A stretch of 64,000 nucleotides of DNA, from assembly GCF_000613125.1 (NCBI RefSeq), contig NZ_HG964497.1, forward strand, positions 2,992,971-3,056,970. Direction: 5' to 3'. A program made the translations under genes and the position numbers. The notes under the pieces are model-generated. The model saw nothing but the letters and a program-made list of their open reading frames with translations. It made no database searches and was not told where the DNA came from. Source of the stretch: Bacillus sp. EB01 (GTDB taxonomy: Bacteria > Bacillota > Bacilli > Bacillales > Cytobacillaceae). Shown one piece after another: positions 42,978 through 52,289 of the stretch. Numbering within the stretch: position 1 is the stretch's first letter; every line of letters begins with the position of its first letter.

Positions 42978-45533
42978 TTAAACCTGCTTAAAGAACGTGT
43001 ATGGATCCACTGTAACAAAGCTGCCATCCGGGATAAGCGGATTTTTTCTTAGATGGAATGCTAACTCCTCAAGTAGTGGGGCTAAAACTGATCGTTCTAT
43101 TTCGTCAATCGAGAATTCTATCCCATATTGGTGAATGTTGGACTTCATTTCCCTCATCCATACAACAGACCCAACCATTTTAATTGTGCTGCCCAATATC
43201 TCAGTTTCAAATTCCAAGATGATATCGCGATGAACGGGCAATCTTATATTTGACAGGAACCGTAAACCTCCCAGTCCAATATTTTGGATCAACACATTTG
43301 TCTTTCCAAGTTCCACGTTTCTGCCATGAATTCGTATTAAGGCCATCGATGCACTTAAAGGAAAGTCAAGATTAACTCTAGGGTACTTTCGTTTCTTCTC
43401 AATAACAGGTTTTTCCTTATCACTATAGTGAAGTTCTATTTTTCCCTTCTTTAATAGAGCGGCAAACTCATCCGCAGCGACTGGTTTGGAAAATAAATAC
43501 CCCTGGATTATATTGCAGTTGTATTCTTTCAATATTTCCAGTTGTTCCACTGTTTCTACACCTTCAGCGACCACATCCATTTCGAGATGGTGCGCCAATT
43601 CGATGATGGTTTTGGTGAAAAAATTCGAGCTGTCTATGTCTGTCCGGCTTAAATCGTTAATAAAGGAGCGATCAATCTTTAACGTATCAATTTTTCCTTT
43701 AAACTTTTTAAGGGAAGAAAGCGACGAATAACCTGTACCAAAGTCATCCATGAGAACTTTAATCCCCAACTTCCTTAATTCATCCAGCATTGAGAAAACG
43801 ACTTTCTCATTTTCCAGGAGAGAGGTTTCGACTATTTCAACTTGAAGATAGCGTGGATTCAGTTGGGTTTTTGCTAATGTTTCTTTAATATTTTCAAGTA
43901 ATTCCTTTTGTAAAAAGCGATGGGCCGAGAGATTGATTGATACAGGAACCGCTGGCAAACCAGCATCCTGCCATGCTTTATTTTGGGTGCATGCCGTTTC
44001 TTTAACCCACTTTCCTATCTCCAGAATAAGCCCGGTTTCTTCTGCGATTGGAATAAATTCACCAGGAGAGACGATCCCCCATTCTGGGTGATTCCAGCGA
44101 ATTAGCGCTTCGGCACCAATAATTTCATGAGTGGCCGCAGATATTTTCGGCTGATAATATAACTCCAACTGATTCATTTCCAATGCTTTTCGAAGGTCGG
44201 ATTCCAGCGTAAATAGTTTATAAGCTTCTGTATTCAAGGCAGAGTTGAAGATTTGATAGGTATTCCTGCCTTTATCTTTTGCTTTATACAGAGCAGAGTT
44301 GGCATGCTTCATGAGGGCTTCAGTGTCCTCTCCATCTTGTGGGAAAGTGCTGATCCCAATACTTGCTGTAATAAAAAGTTCATATTGTTCAATATCGAAA
44401 GGCTGCTCCAAGGATTCTATCATTGTTTTTGCATATTCTATAACGCGATCGATATCGCCTGTATTTGGCAATAAAACAACAAATTCGTCTCCACCCATCC
44501 GGGCAAGGACGCCATCATCCCCAATACACAGGCTTAATCTTTCGGAAACTTTTTTGAGTAATTCGTTTCCTATCGTATGGCCCGGTGTATCGTTAATATA
44601 CTTGAATCGATCCAAATCCAGCACCATGACGGTCAATGGCTGCCGGGATGTTTGTCTGTTGATTAATTCTTGTTCCAATTTTTTATAAAATAACCTGATG
44701 TTCGGGAGACCGGTCAAAAAATCATGATAAGCCAAATGTTCACTCAATGCTGCTGCCTTTTTGCGTTCTGTTATGTCCTGAAGTGAAGCTACTATAAATG
44801 GCTTTTCTTGAAGATAAATCTTTTTGGAATGGGACTCGATATCCAGAATCGCACCATCGTTCCTGATGATCCTGAAAGTATGAGTCCTGCCGCTTTCACC
44901 ATTGATTAACTCTTTACCGAGAGAGATTAAATCAGACAGATCGTCTGGATGAACATAATCATGAAAAATTACCTTGGTTCTTCCTTCTGCTATACCTAAA
45001 ATTTCGTAAAATCTCTTATTTCCATATGAGACATTTCCGTCTTCTGAAACAATATAAATTCCAGCAAGGGCTTCCTCTACAATACTGCTAAATTTCAATT
45101 CAGATTCTGCAAGCACCCTTGCAGATTCCTGTATATCGGTAATATCCTTTGCTATTCCAAAAATACCAATCACTTTTTCTTCAGATTTTACAGGAATGAT
45201 AGTTAAAAGAATCAAAACAGACTGCCCATTTTTATGTACTAACGTCGTGTAAGCAGTTTGTTTTTCTCCAGTAAGAGACTTTCTAATAAGCTCTTTATAA
45301 TTTGACATTTCATTTAATGAAACAAATTGCTTAAACGGCTTTAATACCATTTCCTTTTGAGTATATCCGAGCGTTTCAGAAAATAAGTCATTCATTTTCG
45401 CAATGACTCCTAGATTATCTAAAAAGAAGATCATATCAGGGTTATCTTCAAATAATGATCGATAAAACCTATCGTCTGTTATAGTAGTTTTAGAGTGGAC
45501 ATTCGCAGAATTTTCCATTGAAGTATTTCCCAT
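42978..45533 (-). CDS. PAS-PAS-GGDEF-EAL-PilZ cyclic-di-GMP protein
   Basis: 851 residues, soluble. PAS1 is about 20-135 and PAS2 about 145-262. The diguanylate cyclase domain has an intact active site, ARMGGDEFVVLL, but no RxxD inhibitory site just before it. The EAL phosphodiesterase domain keeps GAEALIRWNHPE, VEIVETSLL, LMDDFGTGYSSL, LKIDRSF and VAEGVET, so both activities are possible. A C-terminal PilZ domain (about 728-845) has RKYPRV and NIGLGGLRF. The PilZ part probably reads c-di-GMP as feedback. AGGAGGAGG precedes ATG 45533. Confidence 0.93.
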   Translation of the reverse strand: MGNTSMENSANVHSKTTITDDRFYRSLFEDNPDMIFFLDNLGVIAKMNDLFSETLGYTQKEMVLKPFKQFVSLNEMSNYKELIRKSLTGEKQTAYTTLVHKNGQSVLILLTIIPVKSEEKVIGIFGIAKDITDIQESARVLAESELKFSSIVEEALAGIYIVSEDGNVSYGNKRFYEILGIAEGRTKVIFHDYVHPDDLSDLISLGKELINGESGRTHTFRIIRNDGAILDIESHSKKIYLQEKPFIVASLQDITERKKAAALSEHLAYHDFLTGLPNIRLFYKKLEQELINRQTSRQPLTVMVLDLDRFKYINDTPGHTIGNELLKKVSERLSLCIGDDGVLARMGGDEFVVLLPNTGDIDRVIEYAKTMIESLEQPFDIEQYELFITASIGISTFPQDGEDTEALMKHANSALYKAKDKGRNTYQIFNSALNTEAYKLFTLESDLRKALEMNQLELYYQPKISAATHEIIGAEALIRWNHPEWGIVSPGEFIPIAEETGLILEIGKWVKETACTQNKAWQDAGLPAVPVSINLSAHRFLQKELLENIKETLAKTQLNPRYLQVEIVETSLLENEKVVFSMLDELRKLGIKVLMDDFGTGYSSLSSLKKFKGKIDTLKIDRSFINDLSRTDIDSSNFFTKTIIELAHHLEMDVVAEGVETVEQLEILKEYNCNIIQGYLFSKPVAADEFAALLKKGKIELHYSDKEKPVIEKKRKYPRVNLDFPLSASMALIRIHGRNVELGKTNVLIQNIGLGGLRFLSNIRLPVHRDIILEFETEILGSTIKMVGSVVWMREMKSNIHQYGIEFSIDEIERSVLAPLLEELAFHLRKNPLIPDGSFVTVDPYTFFKQV

Positions 45534-45685
45534 GATCCTCCTCCTCGAATATCAATTTATAATTGATTTTCAATAGTTTTTCTTTGAGGTGATTATACCA
45601 CAATTTACCTAAGGTGAAGGGGTTCTATCTACAATTCTCCGATTATACCAATACCATCTAGTGTGTGTTTTATGGTGTCCCGGAA

Positions 45686-45751
45686 ATAAAGTAAAAGGCG
45701 CCCAATTCATGGACGCCCTCTTGTATTGTGCGATATAAAAAGACCAGTGCT
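45686..45751. repeat. Short repeat, copy 2
   Basis: AAAAGGCGCCC...ATGGAC..CCTCT..ATATAAAAAGACCAGTGC, a diverged copy of 42898-42973. Here the closing arm of the stem has decayed. Confidence 0.6.
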
Positions 45752-45772
45752 ATCTTTTCCCTTGCACAGGCC

Positions 45773-46420
45773 TTATCCTTTATTTCCTCGAATCCCAGCA
45801 ATTGCAGGATCATCTATCTGTATTTTTGACGGTATACCCTGGGCATCCAGCAGTTCGATAACCGTCTCGAGCTCCTTCTTCTCAGTAATCACCACATAAT
45901 CTCCCGGGCTAAGCCGGCCATTAAAGTGGAAACTGACCTTAAATCCATTATTGGCCCGTGAGTCGAGCCCATATAAAGCATGCCAGCGGACGATCCTTTC
46001 AACAGAGTATTCCTTTATATCCGAAAAAGCTATGAATTTGCTGTCCAGAATGATTCCATTGGGCACAACGAAAAAATTACCGGGGTGCTTGATTGTGTTT
46101 AGAATAAAATAGAACAAATACGCAGAACTGAAGAGAGATGAAGATAACCAATCGATATAAATGACAAGTACCATCAATACTCCCAAAATAATCAGGGCGA
46201 CAATTGTTCCCCATTTAACAAGTTGATAGGATCTTGTCTGTTTCGAAAGCCTCGACGCCGTTTTCCATTCTGGAACGATGAGGACACTCGAAAACCCCTC
46301 CTCTGTCACAGGGAACATAGCATTTCCAGCCAGGTCAATTGCCTTCTTAAGGTTGAAAAATTTCCGAATCAAATAATAAATACCGACTATAAAAATGATT
46401 ACAAAAAATATAGTGGACAA
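45773..46420 (-). CDS. Membrane protein of unknown function
   Basis: About 215 residues from TTG 46420, where GGAGG is 7 nt upstream; the ATG at 46462 has no site. One N-terminal helix (STIFFVIIFIVGIYYLI), two more at about 75-115 (IVALIILGVLMVLVIYI), then a soluble C-terminal part with beta character (FFVVPNGIILDSKFIAFSDI) that resembles a bacterial PH-like domain. The function is not known. Confidence 0.65.
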   Translation of the reverse strand: MSTIFFVIIFIVGIYYLIRKFFNLKKAIDLAGNAMFPVTEEGFSSVLIVPEWKTASRLSKQTRSYQLVKWGTIVALIILGVLMVLVIYIDWLSSSLFSSAYLFYFILNTIKHPGNFFVVPNGIILDSKFIAFSDIKEYSVERIVRWHALYGLDSRANNGFKVSFHFNGRLSPGDYVVITEKKELETVIELLDAQGIPSKIQIDDPAIAGIRGNKG

Positions 46421-46629
46421 CAAGACACCTCCATTTGTCCTCTTAGAGCTCTTGAATTTCATCTTAACTAAACGGCTAAAATTGCAGTAAATTAACCCTG
46501 ATTCAATTATAGCATGGGGAAAGGATAAATTCTCCAGCTTCGGGATTAATTAGATTGTTGCCCACTAGACATTCACCCATCTCATCTTATCACCATAAAA
46601 TAGGTAAAAACCAATAGGAGGGTATTTTC

Positions 46630-47724
46630 ATGGGGAATGGACAACAGCCTGAACCGCAAGGCCAAAATCCCAGATTGAAATGGCATTTTTTCGAACTGGT
46701 TGGAATCGTTTTAGTGGTATCGTCTTTATTGATCCTGTTATTTAAGCCTAATTCACTCTCAAGTCTTTTTGACACTATAATTAAAGAGGTAAAACCCATC
46801 GTTGTGGATGTTTTCCTTACAAGTGAAATTGGCGTTGCAATTGTTATTAGTGTGATTGTTGGCCGAATCTTGGAACGGCTGGGATTCACGGATGGCTTAA
46901 TCCGAATTTTTGTGCCAATTATGAAGTGGTTTAGAATCAATCCATCCGTCATTATTCCAAGTGTGTACAACATCCTCGGTGATATCAACGCTGCCGGAAA
47001 AATTGCCGGTCCAATCCTCGTAAAAGCTGGTGCCACCAAGGCCGAGCAAAAGATCGCTGTTGCAACAATGATTCAATCACCTCAGTCTTTTGCGACATTC
47101 GTTTTGGGGCTTATCGCTTTATCTGCCTTCGGAATAAATGCTTTTCCACTGGTAATCATCTCAATTATTTTGCCAATTATTATTGTCCCATTTCTTCTAT
47201 CCAAGACTATTTACCGCGATATAAGAAAAGTTGAATTGACTGAACTGCCAAGGTTTACACCGCAAACCAAGTTTCTACAGACGATTTTTGGATCGGCAAA
47301 AGAAGGTGTGGAGCTTCTTTTTCTTATTATCATTCCAGCAGTTGCGGCAGTTTTCTTCTTAATTGGTGCACTTAAATACCTCGGTGTTTGGAGTTTCATT
47401 GAGTCTAGTCTTTCTTCCATCTTAACTGTTATGAGCATTGAGCCTTCCACTGGAATTGTTTCTATCCTTGCAGCACCTACCCTCGCTGTTGCCCAATTGG
47501 CTGAACTAAGTGCCACTGTAGACCCACGCCTAATTGTCGGTTCCTTTGTACTGGCCAATTCAGGCTTGCCTCTATCCGTCATTTTTGGCCAGATACCTGT
47601 CACATGGGCAGAATCCTCTGGCTTGAATGAACGGGAAGCATTACTGGCCGCCATCATTGGGATGGTTCTTCGATTTGTGACTGCACTGGCACTCGGAATC
47701 TTTCTGACTCCATTCCTGGTGTGA
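46630..47724 (+). CDS. Nucleoside-recognition (Gate) domain transporter
   Basis: 364 residues with eight or more membrane helices and two related halves (SVYNILGDINAAGKIAGPIL and FVLANSGLPLSVIFGQIPV), as in Gate/nucleoside recognition proteins. AGGAGG stands before ATG 46630. It is followed after 6 bp by an amidohydrolase gene, so it probably imports or exchanges that enzyme's substrate. The substrate is not evident. Confidence 0.85.
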   Translation: MGNGQQPEPQGQNPRLKWHFFELVGIVLVVSSLLILLFKPNSLSSLFDTIIKEVKPIVVDVFLTSEIGVAIVISVIVGRILERLGFTDGLIRIFVPIMKWFRINPSVIIPSVYNILGDINAAGKIAGPILVKAGATKAEQKIAVATMIQSPQSFATFVLGLIALSAFGINAFPLVIISIILPIIIVPFLLSKTIYRDIRKVELTELPRFTPQTKFLQTIFGSAKEGVELLFLIIIPAVAAVFFLIGALKYLGVWSFIESSLSSILTVMSIEPSTGIVSILAAPTLAVAQLAELSATVDPRLIVGSFVLANSGLPLSVIFGQIPVTWAESSGLNEREALLAAIIGMVLRFVTALALGIFLTPFLV

Positions 47725-47730
47725 TGCGTT

Positions 47731-48951
47731 ATGGATCAACCCTATTTAGTGCGCGGAAAAAAGATTGTGACTGTCAGCCATGCGGGAACCATCCACGATG
47801 GAGCGATGGCCATCATGGACGGAAAAATTCTAGAGGTCGGCAACTGGAATGAAATCAGAAAACGTTACCCTACATTGCCGGTTCGGGATTATTCTGATTT
47901 TGTGATAACCCCTTCTCTTGTGGATTGCCATACGCATTTATTGGAATTTGCCCCAAGCTCACTGTATCCAGTAACTCAGGTAACTCATTTCATGGCGGGA
48001 AAAGCAATCCTGTTAAAAGCATTATCATCGGGCATAACAGCATTAGGGGAACAGGTTTGTGGACATCCGCTATGTAACTTTTCTATAACTGATTACAAAA
48101 ATGCCATCAAAGGTCTACCCCTTGATGTTACATTTGCGGCAACTAGCATCTCAATTGGGTTTGAACAAATGGCTCATTTCACATTCGTCACACAGTCCCG
48201 GCCGGTTGATCAACGGACTTTATCGGATCCCGACCTAGTAAAAAGGATTGCAGCAGAAAGTGAGTATCCAGGTGAGAATATCTTCATTAATGCAACTCCC
48301 GCCAATTTCACTGCCGATCAAGTCCCGAGGGCAGGAGAAATCATTTATACTGTTGAAGAATTAAAATCAATTACAGATATCTACCAGCAGGCTGGGAAAA
48401 GGATTGGAGCGCACGTAGCCGGAGAAGAAGGAATCAGTATGGCTTTGGATGTGGGCATAGATGTTCTTCACCATGCACATGGCATCACATATGAACTAAT
48501 TGAAAAAGCCGCAACTCAGAACGTTTCCGTTGTTGCCACACCTATGGGCGGCACTCATTTGGAACCTAACTCTCCGGAAAACATTTTGTCACTTGTTAAA
48601 AACAATATTCCAGTTTCCATTTCAACAGACGCATATCTGCCCCCTTATCCAGGAACCACATGGCTCCCTTTTCATGATAGTAAAATGCAGGGCCCTGACA
48701 CCTTAATGCTGATCGCTCATCCAGCTATGAGATTACTTGAAGAAAATAATTATACGGAAAATGAAATTCTAGCACTATTAACAGTCAATCCAGCGAAAAT
48801 ACTAGGGAAAGAAAGCAAATACGGAAGTCTGGAAACAGGAAAAGACGCCAACTTCCTCGTAGCAGAAGGCATTCCCGGACTCCAGATAACAGATGTGGAA
48901 AAGATTAAAAGGGTGTTTTTTAAAGGTGTAATGGTCATTGAAAGAAAATAG
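47731..48951 (+). CDS. Amidohydrolase family protein
   Basis: 406 residues of the imidazolonepropionase/cytosine deaminase-like branch. Metal ligands DCHTHLLEF, GAHVAGEEG, VLHHAHGI and the catalytic Asp in ISTDAYLPP are all present. The C-terminus LLTVNPAKILGKESKYGSLETGKDANFLV is typical. It hydrolyses a cyclic amide or amidine, substrate unknown. It is coupled to the Gate-domain transporter and has only a weak site of its own. Confidence 0.88.
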   Translation: MDQPYLVRGKKIVTVSHAGTIHDGAMAIMDGKILEVGNWNEIRKRYPTLPVRDYSDFVITPSLVDCHTHLLEFAPSSLYPVTQVTHFMAGKAILLKALSSGITALGEQVCGHPLCNFSITDYKNAIKGLPLDVTFAATSISIGFEQMAHFTFVTQSRPVDQRTLSDPDLVKRIAAESEYPGENIFINATPANFTADQVPRAGEIIYTVEELKSITDIYQQAGKRIGAHVAGEEGISMALDVGIDVLHHAHGITYELIEKAATQNVSVVATPMGGTHLEPNSPENILSLVKNNIPVSISTDAYLPPYPGTTWLPFHDSKMQGPDTLMLIAHPAMRLLEENNYTENEILALLTVNPAKILGKESKYGSLETGKDANFLVAEGIPGLQITDVEKIKRVFFKGVMVIERK

Positions 48952-48969
48952 AGGTACAAACGGATTGTA

Positions 48970-49060
48970 AAATTAAAAGAGCCTGCTGGCACAATGTAAA
49001 GGGTTCCGTTTTGAGGTGCTTTTCTAAAAATAAGCACCAAAGTGACAGTCCTTTTGACAT
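48970..49060 (-). repeat. Promoter-like repeat, copy C (inverted)
   Basis: On the minus strand GCACC..AAAACGGAACCCTTTA followed by CAGCAGGCTCTT matches 56720-56765. It lies just downstream of the amidohydrolase gene. Confidence 0.45.
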
Positions 49061-49120
49061 CTCAATTGGCATATAAAAAAGCAAAACTCACCCCCAAAAA
49101 ACTGTACTCTGCTGCAAAAC

Positions 49121-49166
49121 AAAAAAGGTATAATTCTCTAAATATCAGAGAAGATTATACCTTTTT
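49121..49166. terminator. Bidirectional terminator
   Basis: AAAAAGGTATAAT...ATTATACCTTTTT, a 13-bp stem between convergent amidohydrolase and Lrp genes. Confidence 0.88.
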
Positions 49167-49232
49167 GCTGTTTTATGTTTTTTATCAACTTCTCTATGGT
49201 TACTTTACTTATTAACGGGTAATCGCAAACAT

Positions 49233-49679
49233 TTATTCCAATGTACTAACCAAAGGATTTTTCTGTTTTATTTCTTGTATGGATAGATATAAACTATAGT
49301 TCCCATGATCGAGAAGGCTATTAAGGAAAAGATTCAATTGATCTTGATATTTCACTTTAATTTTTAAATGGTAACAGCCTTCCCCTGATACTCGATGAGC
49401 TTCAACTACCTCTTTTCGATCCTTAATAAAACGGATAAAAGTATCATGATCAGGTGTTTTCATATAGATAATGACAAACGCTGTAAAAATGAGTCCTAAT
49501 TTCATTTCATCTACTAGTAGAGAGTACGCCTTAATGACACCACTCTCCTCAAGTTTCTTAATCCGATTCCCTACTGCCTGTCCCGTCATATGAATTTGTT
49601 TTCCTAAGTCCTTCCATTGAATACGAGAATTTTCCGATAATAACTTGAGGATCTGAAAATCAATTTGATCAATATGCAT
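49233..49679 (-). CDS. Lrp/AsnC family regulator
   Basis: 148 residues. N-terminal HTH (IDFQILKLLSENSRIQWKDL, TGQAVGNRIKKLEESGVI) and a C-terminal RAM domain (about 65-140; AHRVSGEGCYHLKIKV). AAAGGAG stands before ATG 49679. It is divergent from the cysteine hydrolase gene with a 119-bp AT-rich gap, so it probably controls that gene and itself. Confidence 0.9.
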   Translation of the reverse strand: MHIDQIDFQILKLLSENSRIQWKDLGKQIHMTGQAVGNRIKKLEESGVIKAYSLLVDEMKLGLIFTAFVIIYMKTPDHDTFIRFIKDRKEVVEAHRVSGEGCYHLKIKVKYQDQLNLFLNSLLDHGNYSLYLSIQEIKQKNPLVSTLE

Positions 49680-49798
49680 AATAAACTCCTTTCACCGTGA
49701 AATCATTTGATATAAAAGTCTTTCATCAATGTATCGATATAAACCAAGAAATTATTTATCATTGTACTATACTAAATATTTTAATGAGGTGAAAGAAA

Positions 49799-50353
49799 AT
49801 GAGCACAGCTTTAATTATCGTTGATATACAAAATGACTATTTTCCAAATGGAAAGATGGAGTTAAGCAACCCCGAAAAAGCAGCCACAAACGCTGCTAAA
49901 GTTCTTGATTGGTTTAGACATAATAACAAAGGTAATATTTTCCATGTTCAGCATATCGCAAGTAGTCCAGAGTTAGGCTTCTTTTTTCCAAATACAGAGG
50001 GGGCTGAAATACATGAAGTTGTTCTGCCATTAGAGCACGAGAACATTATTGTAAAAAATTTCGCTAACAGCTTTCTGAAAACAGATTTAGAAAGTAAATT
50101 AAGAGAAAAAGGTGTAACCAAGGTGGTTGTTGTTGGTATGATGACTCATATGTGTATTGATGCAACCGTTAGAGCGGCAGTGGATCTAGGCTTTGAAACG
50201 ACACTAATTGAAGATGCGTGTGCGACAAGAGAGTTATCTTATCAAGATAAGAAAGTCCCAGCTGACCAGGTTCATTATGCGTTTATCAGCGCACTTAACG
50301 GTATGTATGCCAATGTCATTTCGACCGAGGATTTCCTTCAACAAAACAACTAA
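49799..50353 (+). CDS. Isochorismatase-like cysteine hydrolase
   Basis: 184 residues with the complete triad: Asp9 in IVDIQNDYF, Lys in IIVKNFANSF and Cys in GMMTHMCIDATVRAA. Members hydrolyse nicotinamide, isochorismate, or N-carbamoyl and related amides; the substrate here is not evident. GAGGTG precedes ATG 49799. It is divergent from the Lrp regulator and intact, unlike the remnant of the same superfamily at 8102. Confidence 0.92.
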   Translation: MSTALIIVDIQNDYFPNGKMELSNPEKAATNAAKVLDWFRHNNKGNIFHVQHIASSPELGFFFPNTEGAEIHEVVLPLEHENIIVKNFANSFLKTDLESKLREKGVTKVVVVGMMTHMCIDATVRAAVDLGFETTLIEDACATRELSYQDKKVPADQVHYAFISALNGMYANVISTEDFLQQNN

Positions 50354-50360
50354 TTAAATA

Positions 50361-50397
50361 AAAAAGAGAGATTGTTTTAAAAACAATCTCCTTTTTT
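50361..50397 (+). terminator. Rho-independent terminator
   Basis: AGAGATTGTTTT/AAAACAATCTC followed by six T. Confidence 0.9.
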
Positions 50398-50586
50398 GCT
50401 GTTGTGTATAAAGTCAATTTCAAGTGGGGGGTTATTTATACCCAACTTTCTTATAAATGAAGTGAGTCTTTCTTATTATGTTTGAGAATTCTCAACTTTA
50501 CCTAATCTGCCATATAGAGAAATGGCGCTATACTTTTTAAGATAAGCACCTAATTGTTCACAAACTTATTAATTAAATAGTTACAT

Positions 50587-50961
50587 CTATTTTTTTTCAA
50601 TCGCCATACGCAAGTTCGAGATAACTCCAATAAGCAATACTAACGAACAAACCATTTTTTCAAAAGGTGTTCCAAACAATTGTTGTATAAATCCAAAAGA
50701 CCAAAGTACAACAAAAAACCAACATATAACGGTTATTCCTCTTTTGTATTTATATAGTTTAATTCTACCAACAATCAACGTAAAAACTACTCCAATAATA
50801 GAAATAACGATATTTATAACAGATATTGGTAGCTGTTCAGCGAATGATTCAGACCTTCCACCATTAACCCATGTGAATGGAATACTTTTGCTTATAATAA
50901 GAAAGTGGATTAAGATAGTCAAAGAGTAAAAAATAATTCCCATAAATACAGCAGTTTTCAT
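50587..50961 (-). CDS. Four-helix membrane protein
   Basis: 124 residues with four hydrophobic segments (about 5-25, 46-66, 76-94, 102-118) and basic loops (RIKLYKYKRG). AGGA stands 8 nt before ATG 50961. No motif that assigns a function. It is at the start of an AT-rich stretch of small unassigned genes. Confidence 0.6.
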   Translation of the reverse strand: MKTAVFMGIIFYSLTILIHFLIISKSIPFTWVNGGRSESFAEQLPISVINIVISIIGVVFTLIVGRIKLYKYKRGITVICWFFVVLWSFGFIQQLFGTPFEKMVCSLVLLIGVISNLRMAIEKK

Positions 50962-51149
50962 ATTAATTTTCCTGAGTTTTTCTAAAATAAAATCACCTCA
51001 TTTTTCTTCCTGTTTCAATTTTATTAATCCAGTAATATACTATTCCTATATCTCTTACCATCTGACAGGTAACTGAAAGTAAGATTTCGAAGAGTTATCA
51101 AAAATCACCATTATTCTTAAACAGAGCCAAAAACATCGGCTAGGTATTC

Positions 51150-51225
51150 TTGTTGAACTAAACTGCTCCGTTACTTGAAAAAGAAAAAGGCTTCACTCCA
51201 AATTGAAGTAAAGCACCTCGTTACT
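51150..51225. repeat. Dispersed hairpin repeat copy
   Basis: GAACTAAACTGCTCCGTTACTTGAA, then AAAAAGG with the stem GGCTTCACTCC/GAAGTAAAGC and CACCTCGTTACTT. A diverged full copy. The rest of 50.96-51.37 kb holds no supported gene. Confidence 0.6.
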
Positions 51226-51371
51226 TATAAGAAGGTAAATTATTTTATATCCCCAAATTGACCAGATGCGTAAAATGATCCGACCATCTGCCGTCAGGTT
51301 TCTGCAAGAGAACGACTCACAAATCAAAATTACACTTCTTCCACTGTGTCCTTGCTCGAATTGTTCCTTCT

Positions 51372-51542
51372 TTACTTATTAGCGTAGTACTTGTTATACA
51401 CTCTCATCTCACAATCATCGTTATCTATGCATAACCAAAGTTTTATCTTTTTTTCGTTTCCGTCACCTTCGTCAGTAGTTACCGTCTTATACTCAATCTC
51501 TTCCTCGTTTGTGTTCCCGCACTCATAACATTCTCTAGCCAT
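51372..51542 (-). CDS. Small Cys-rich protein (56 aa), zinc-ribbon-like
   Basis: MARECYECGNTNEEEIEYKT at the start, CIDNDDCEMRVYNKYYANK at the end: a CxxC pair early and a C-x5-C pair late, the spacing of a small zinc-binding fold. AGGAGG stands 9 nt before ATG 51542. The chain is acidic in the middle (TTDEGDGNEKK). It has a clear site and no overlapping gene, so it is probably real. The function is unknown. Confidence 0.6.
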   Translation of the reverse strand: MARECYECGNTNEEEIEYKTVTTDEGDGNEKKIKLWLCIDNDDCEMRVYNKYYANK

Positions 51543-51582
51543 TTCATTCATCCTCCTATTCTTTTACTTTAATAGTCTTTCT

Positions 51583-51699
51583 TTAAGAATAATGAAATTG
51601 TTCCTTTAAACATATTACAATTGCAATGCTTAATAAAGCAATCATATTTAGAGATAGAAGTACAACTGTTGAAAACAATGTCTTTAGCAAAATACACAT
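51583..51699 (-). CDS. Possible 38-residue membrane peptide
   Basis: MCILLKTLFSTVVLLSLNMI followed by ALLSIAIVICLKEQFHYS: almost wholly hydrophobic with one Lys at each side. AGGGG stands 9 nt before ATG 51699. It could equally be chance in AT-rich DNA. Confidence 0.3.
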   Translation of the reverse strand: MCILLKTLFSTVVLLSLNMIALLSIAIVICLKEQFHYS

Positions 51700-51825
51700 A
51701 ATTTAGAACCCCTAAAATACCAAAATCAAAGGCAAGAAATTTATGAAAAACTTCATTTTATCCCCCAATATCTCTTTTTATAATAACATAATTATCCAAA
51801 TTCCATTTAATCCTTCTTAAACTAA

Positions 51826-51897
51826 CCTGCCCCGTTAGTGCAATAAGAAACAAAAATCCAACAAAAATAGCGTTAATCCTTCCTTGATTAACGCATC
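51826..51897. repeat. Dispersed hairpin repeat copy with terminator
   Basis: AACTAACCTGCCCCGTTAG, AT-rich spacer, then GCGTTAATC/GATTAACGC. On the minus strand the stem (51870-51894) is followed by TATTTTTGTT and ends the gene at 51904. Confidence 0.75.
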
Positions 51898-51903
51898 TAT
51901 TTA

Positions 51904-52215
51904 TTATAAATTTCCAATGTGTTTAGCGAAATATAAGAAGCCAATTTTCTTAACAAGATAATTACTTAATTCTCCTTGAGTTGCTCTTTCGATTGGGGGG
52001 TTTGTTAACGTATATGCTTTCGCATTCAACTTAGCATATTCCTCTTTATTAGTTTCATTATGAAATTGGTCGTCAGTAATTTCTGTTGAAATAGCTTTTA
52101 TTGGATAACCCATAAAGAAAACCTTAGTCCTTAAAGCCGTATTTGGATTTGAATGCAAAAGAAGGAATGCGGCAATTAAAATTGTAAAAAACAACATTAT
52201 CCCTTTTTTCTTCAT
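51904..52215 (-). CDS. Small exported protein
   Basis: 103 residues from ATG 52215 (GGGAGGG 8 nt upstream; a longer in-frame start has no site). One N-terminal hydrophobic segment (MLFFTILIAAFLLL) acts as signal or anchor; the rest is polar. No motif recognised. Together with the next gene upstream it forms a pair of small exported proteins, each ending in a dispersed repeat. Confidence 0.55.
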   Translation of the reverse strand: MKKKGIMLFFTILIAAFLLLHSNPNTALRTKVFFMGYPIKAISTEITDDQFHNETNKEEYAKLNAKAYTLTNPPIERATQGELSNYLVKKIGFLYFAKHIGNL

Positions 52216-52289
52216 ATATTTTTCCCTCCCTGAAAAAAATTCTTCCCTTGTTTGAGTATACATCACTTAATTAAATGTGGAAATAAATT

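Noticed and set aside
46421-46462. ATG 46462 as start of the PH-like membrane protein
   Set aside because: No ribosome binding site precedes it, whereas GGAGG is correctly placed for TTG 46420 and gives a clean N-terminal helix.
51250-51340. Peptide-like minus frame LQKPDGRWSDHFTHLVNLGI
   Set aside because: It is short, has no start, and could not be tied to a family with confidence.
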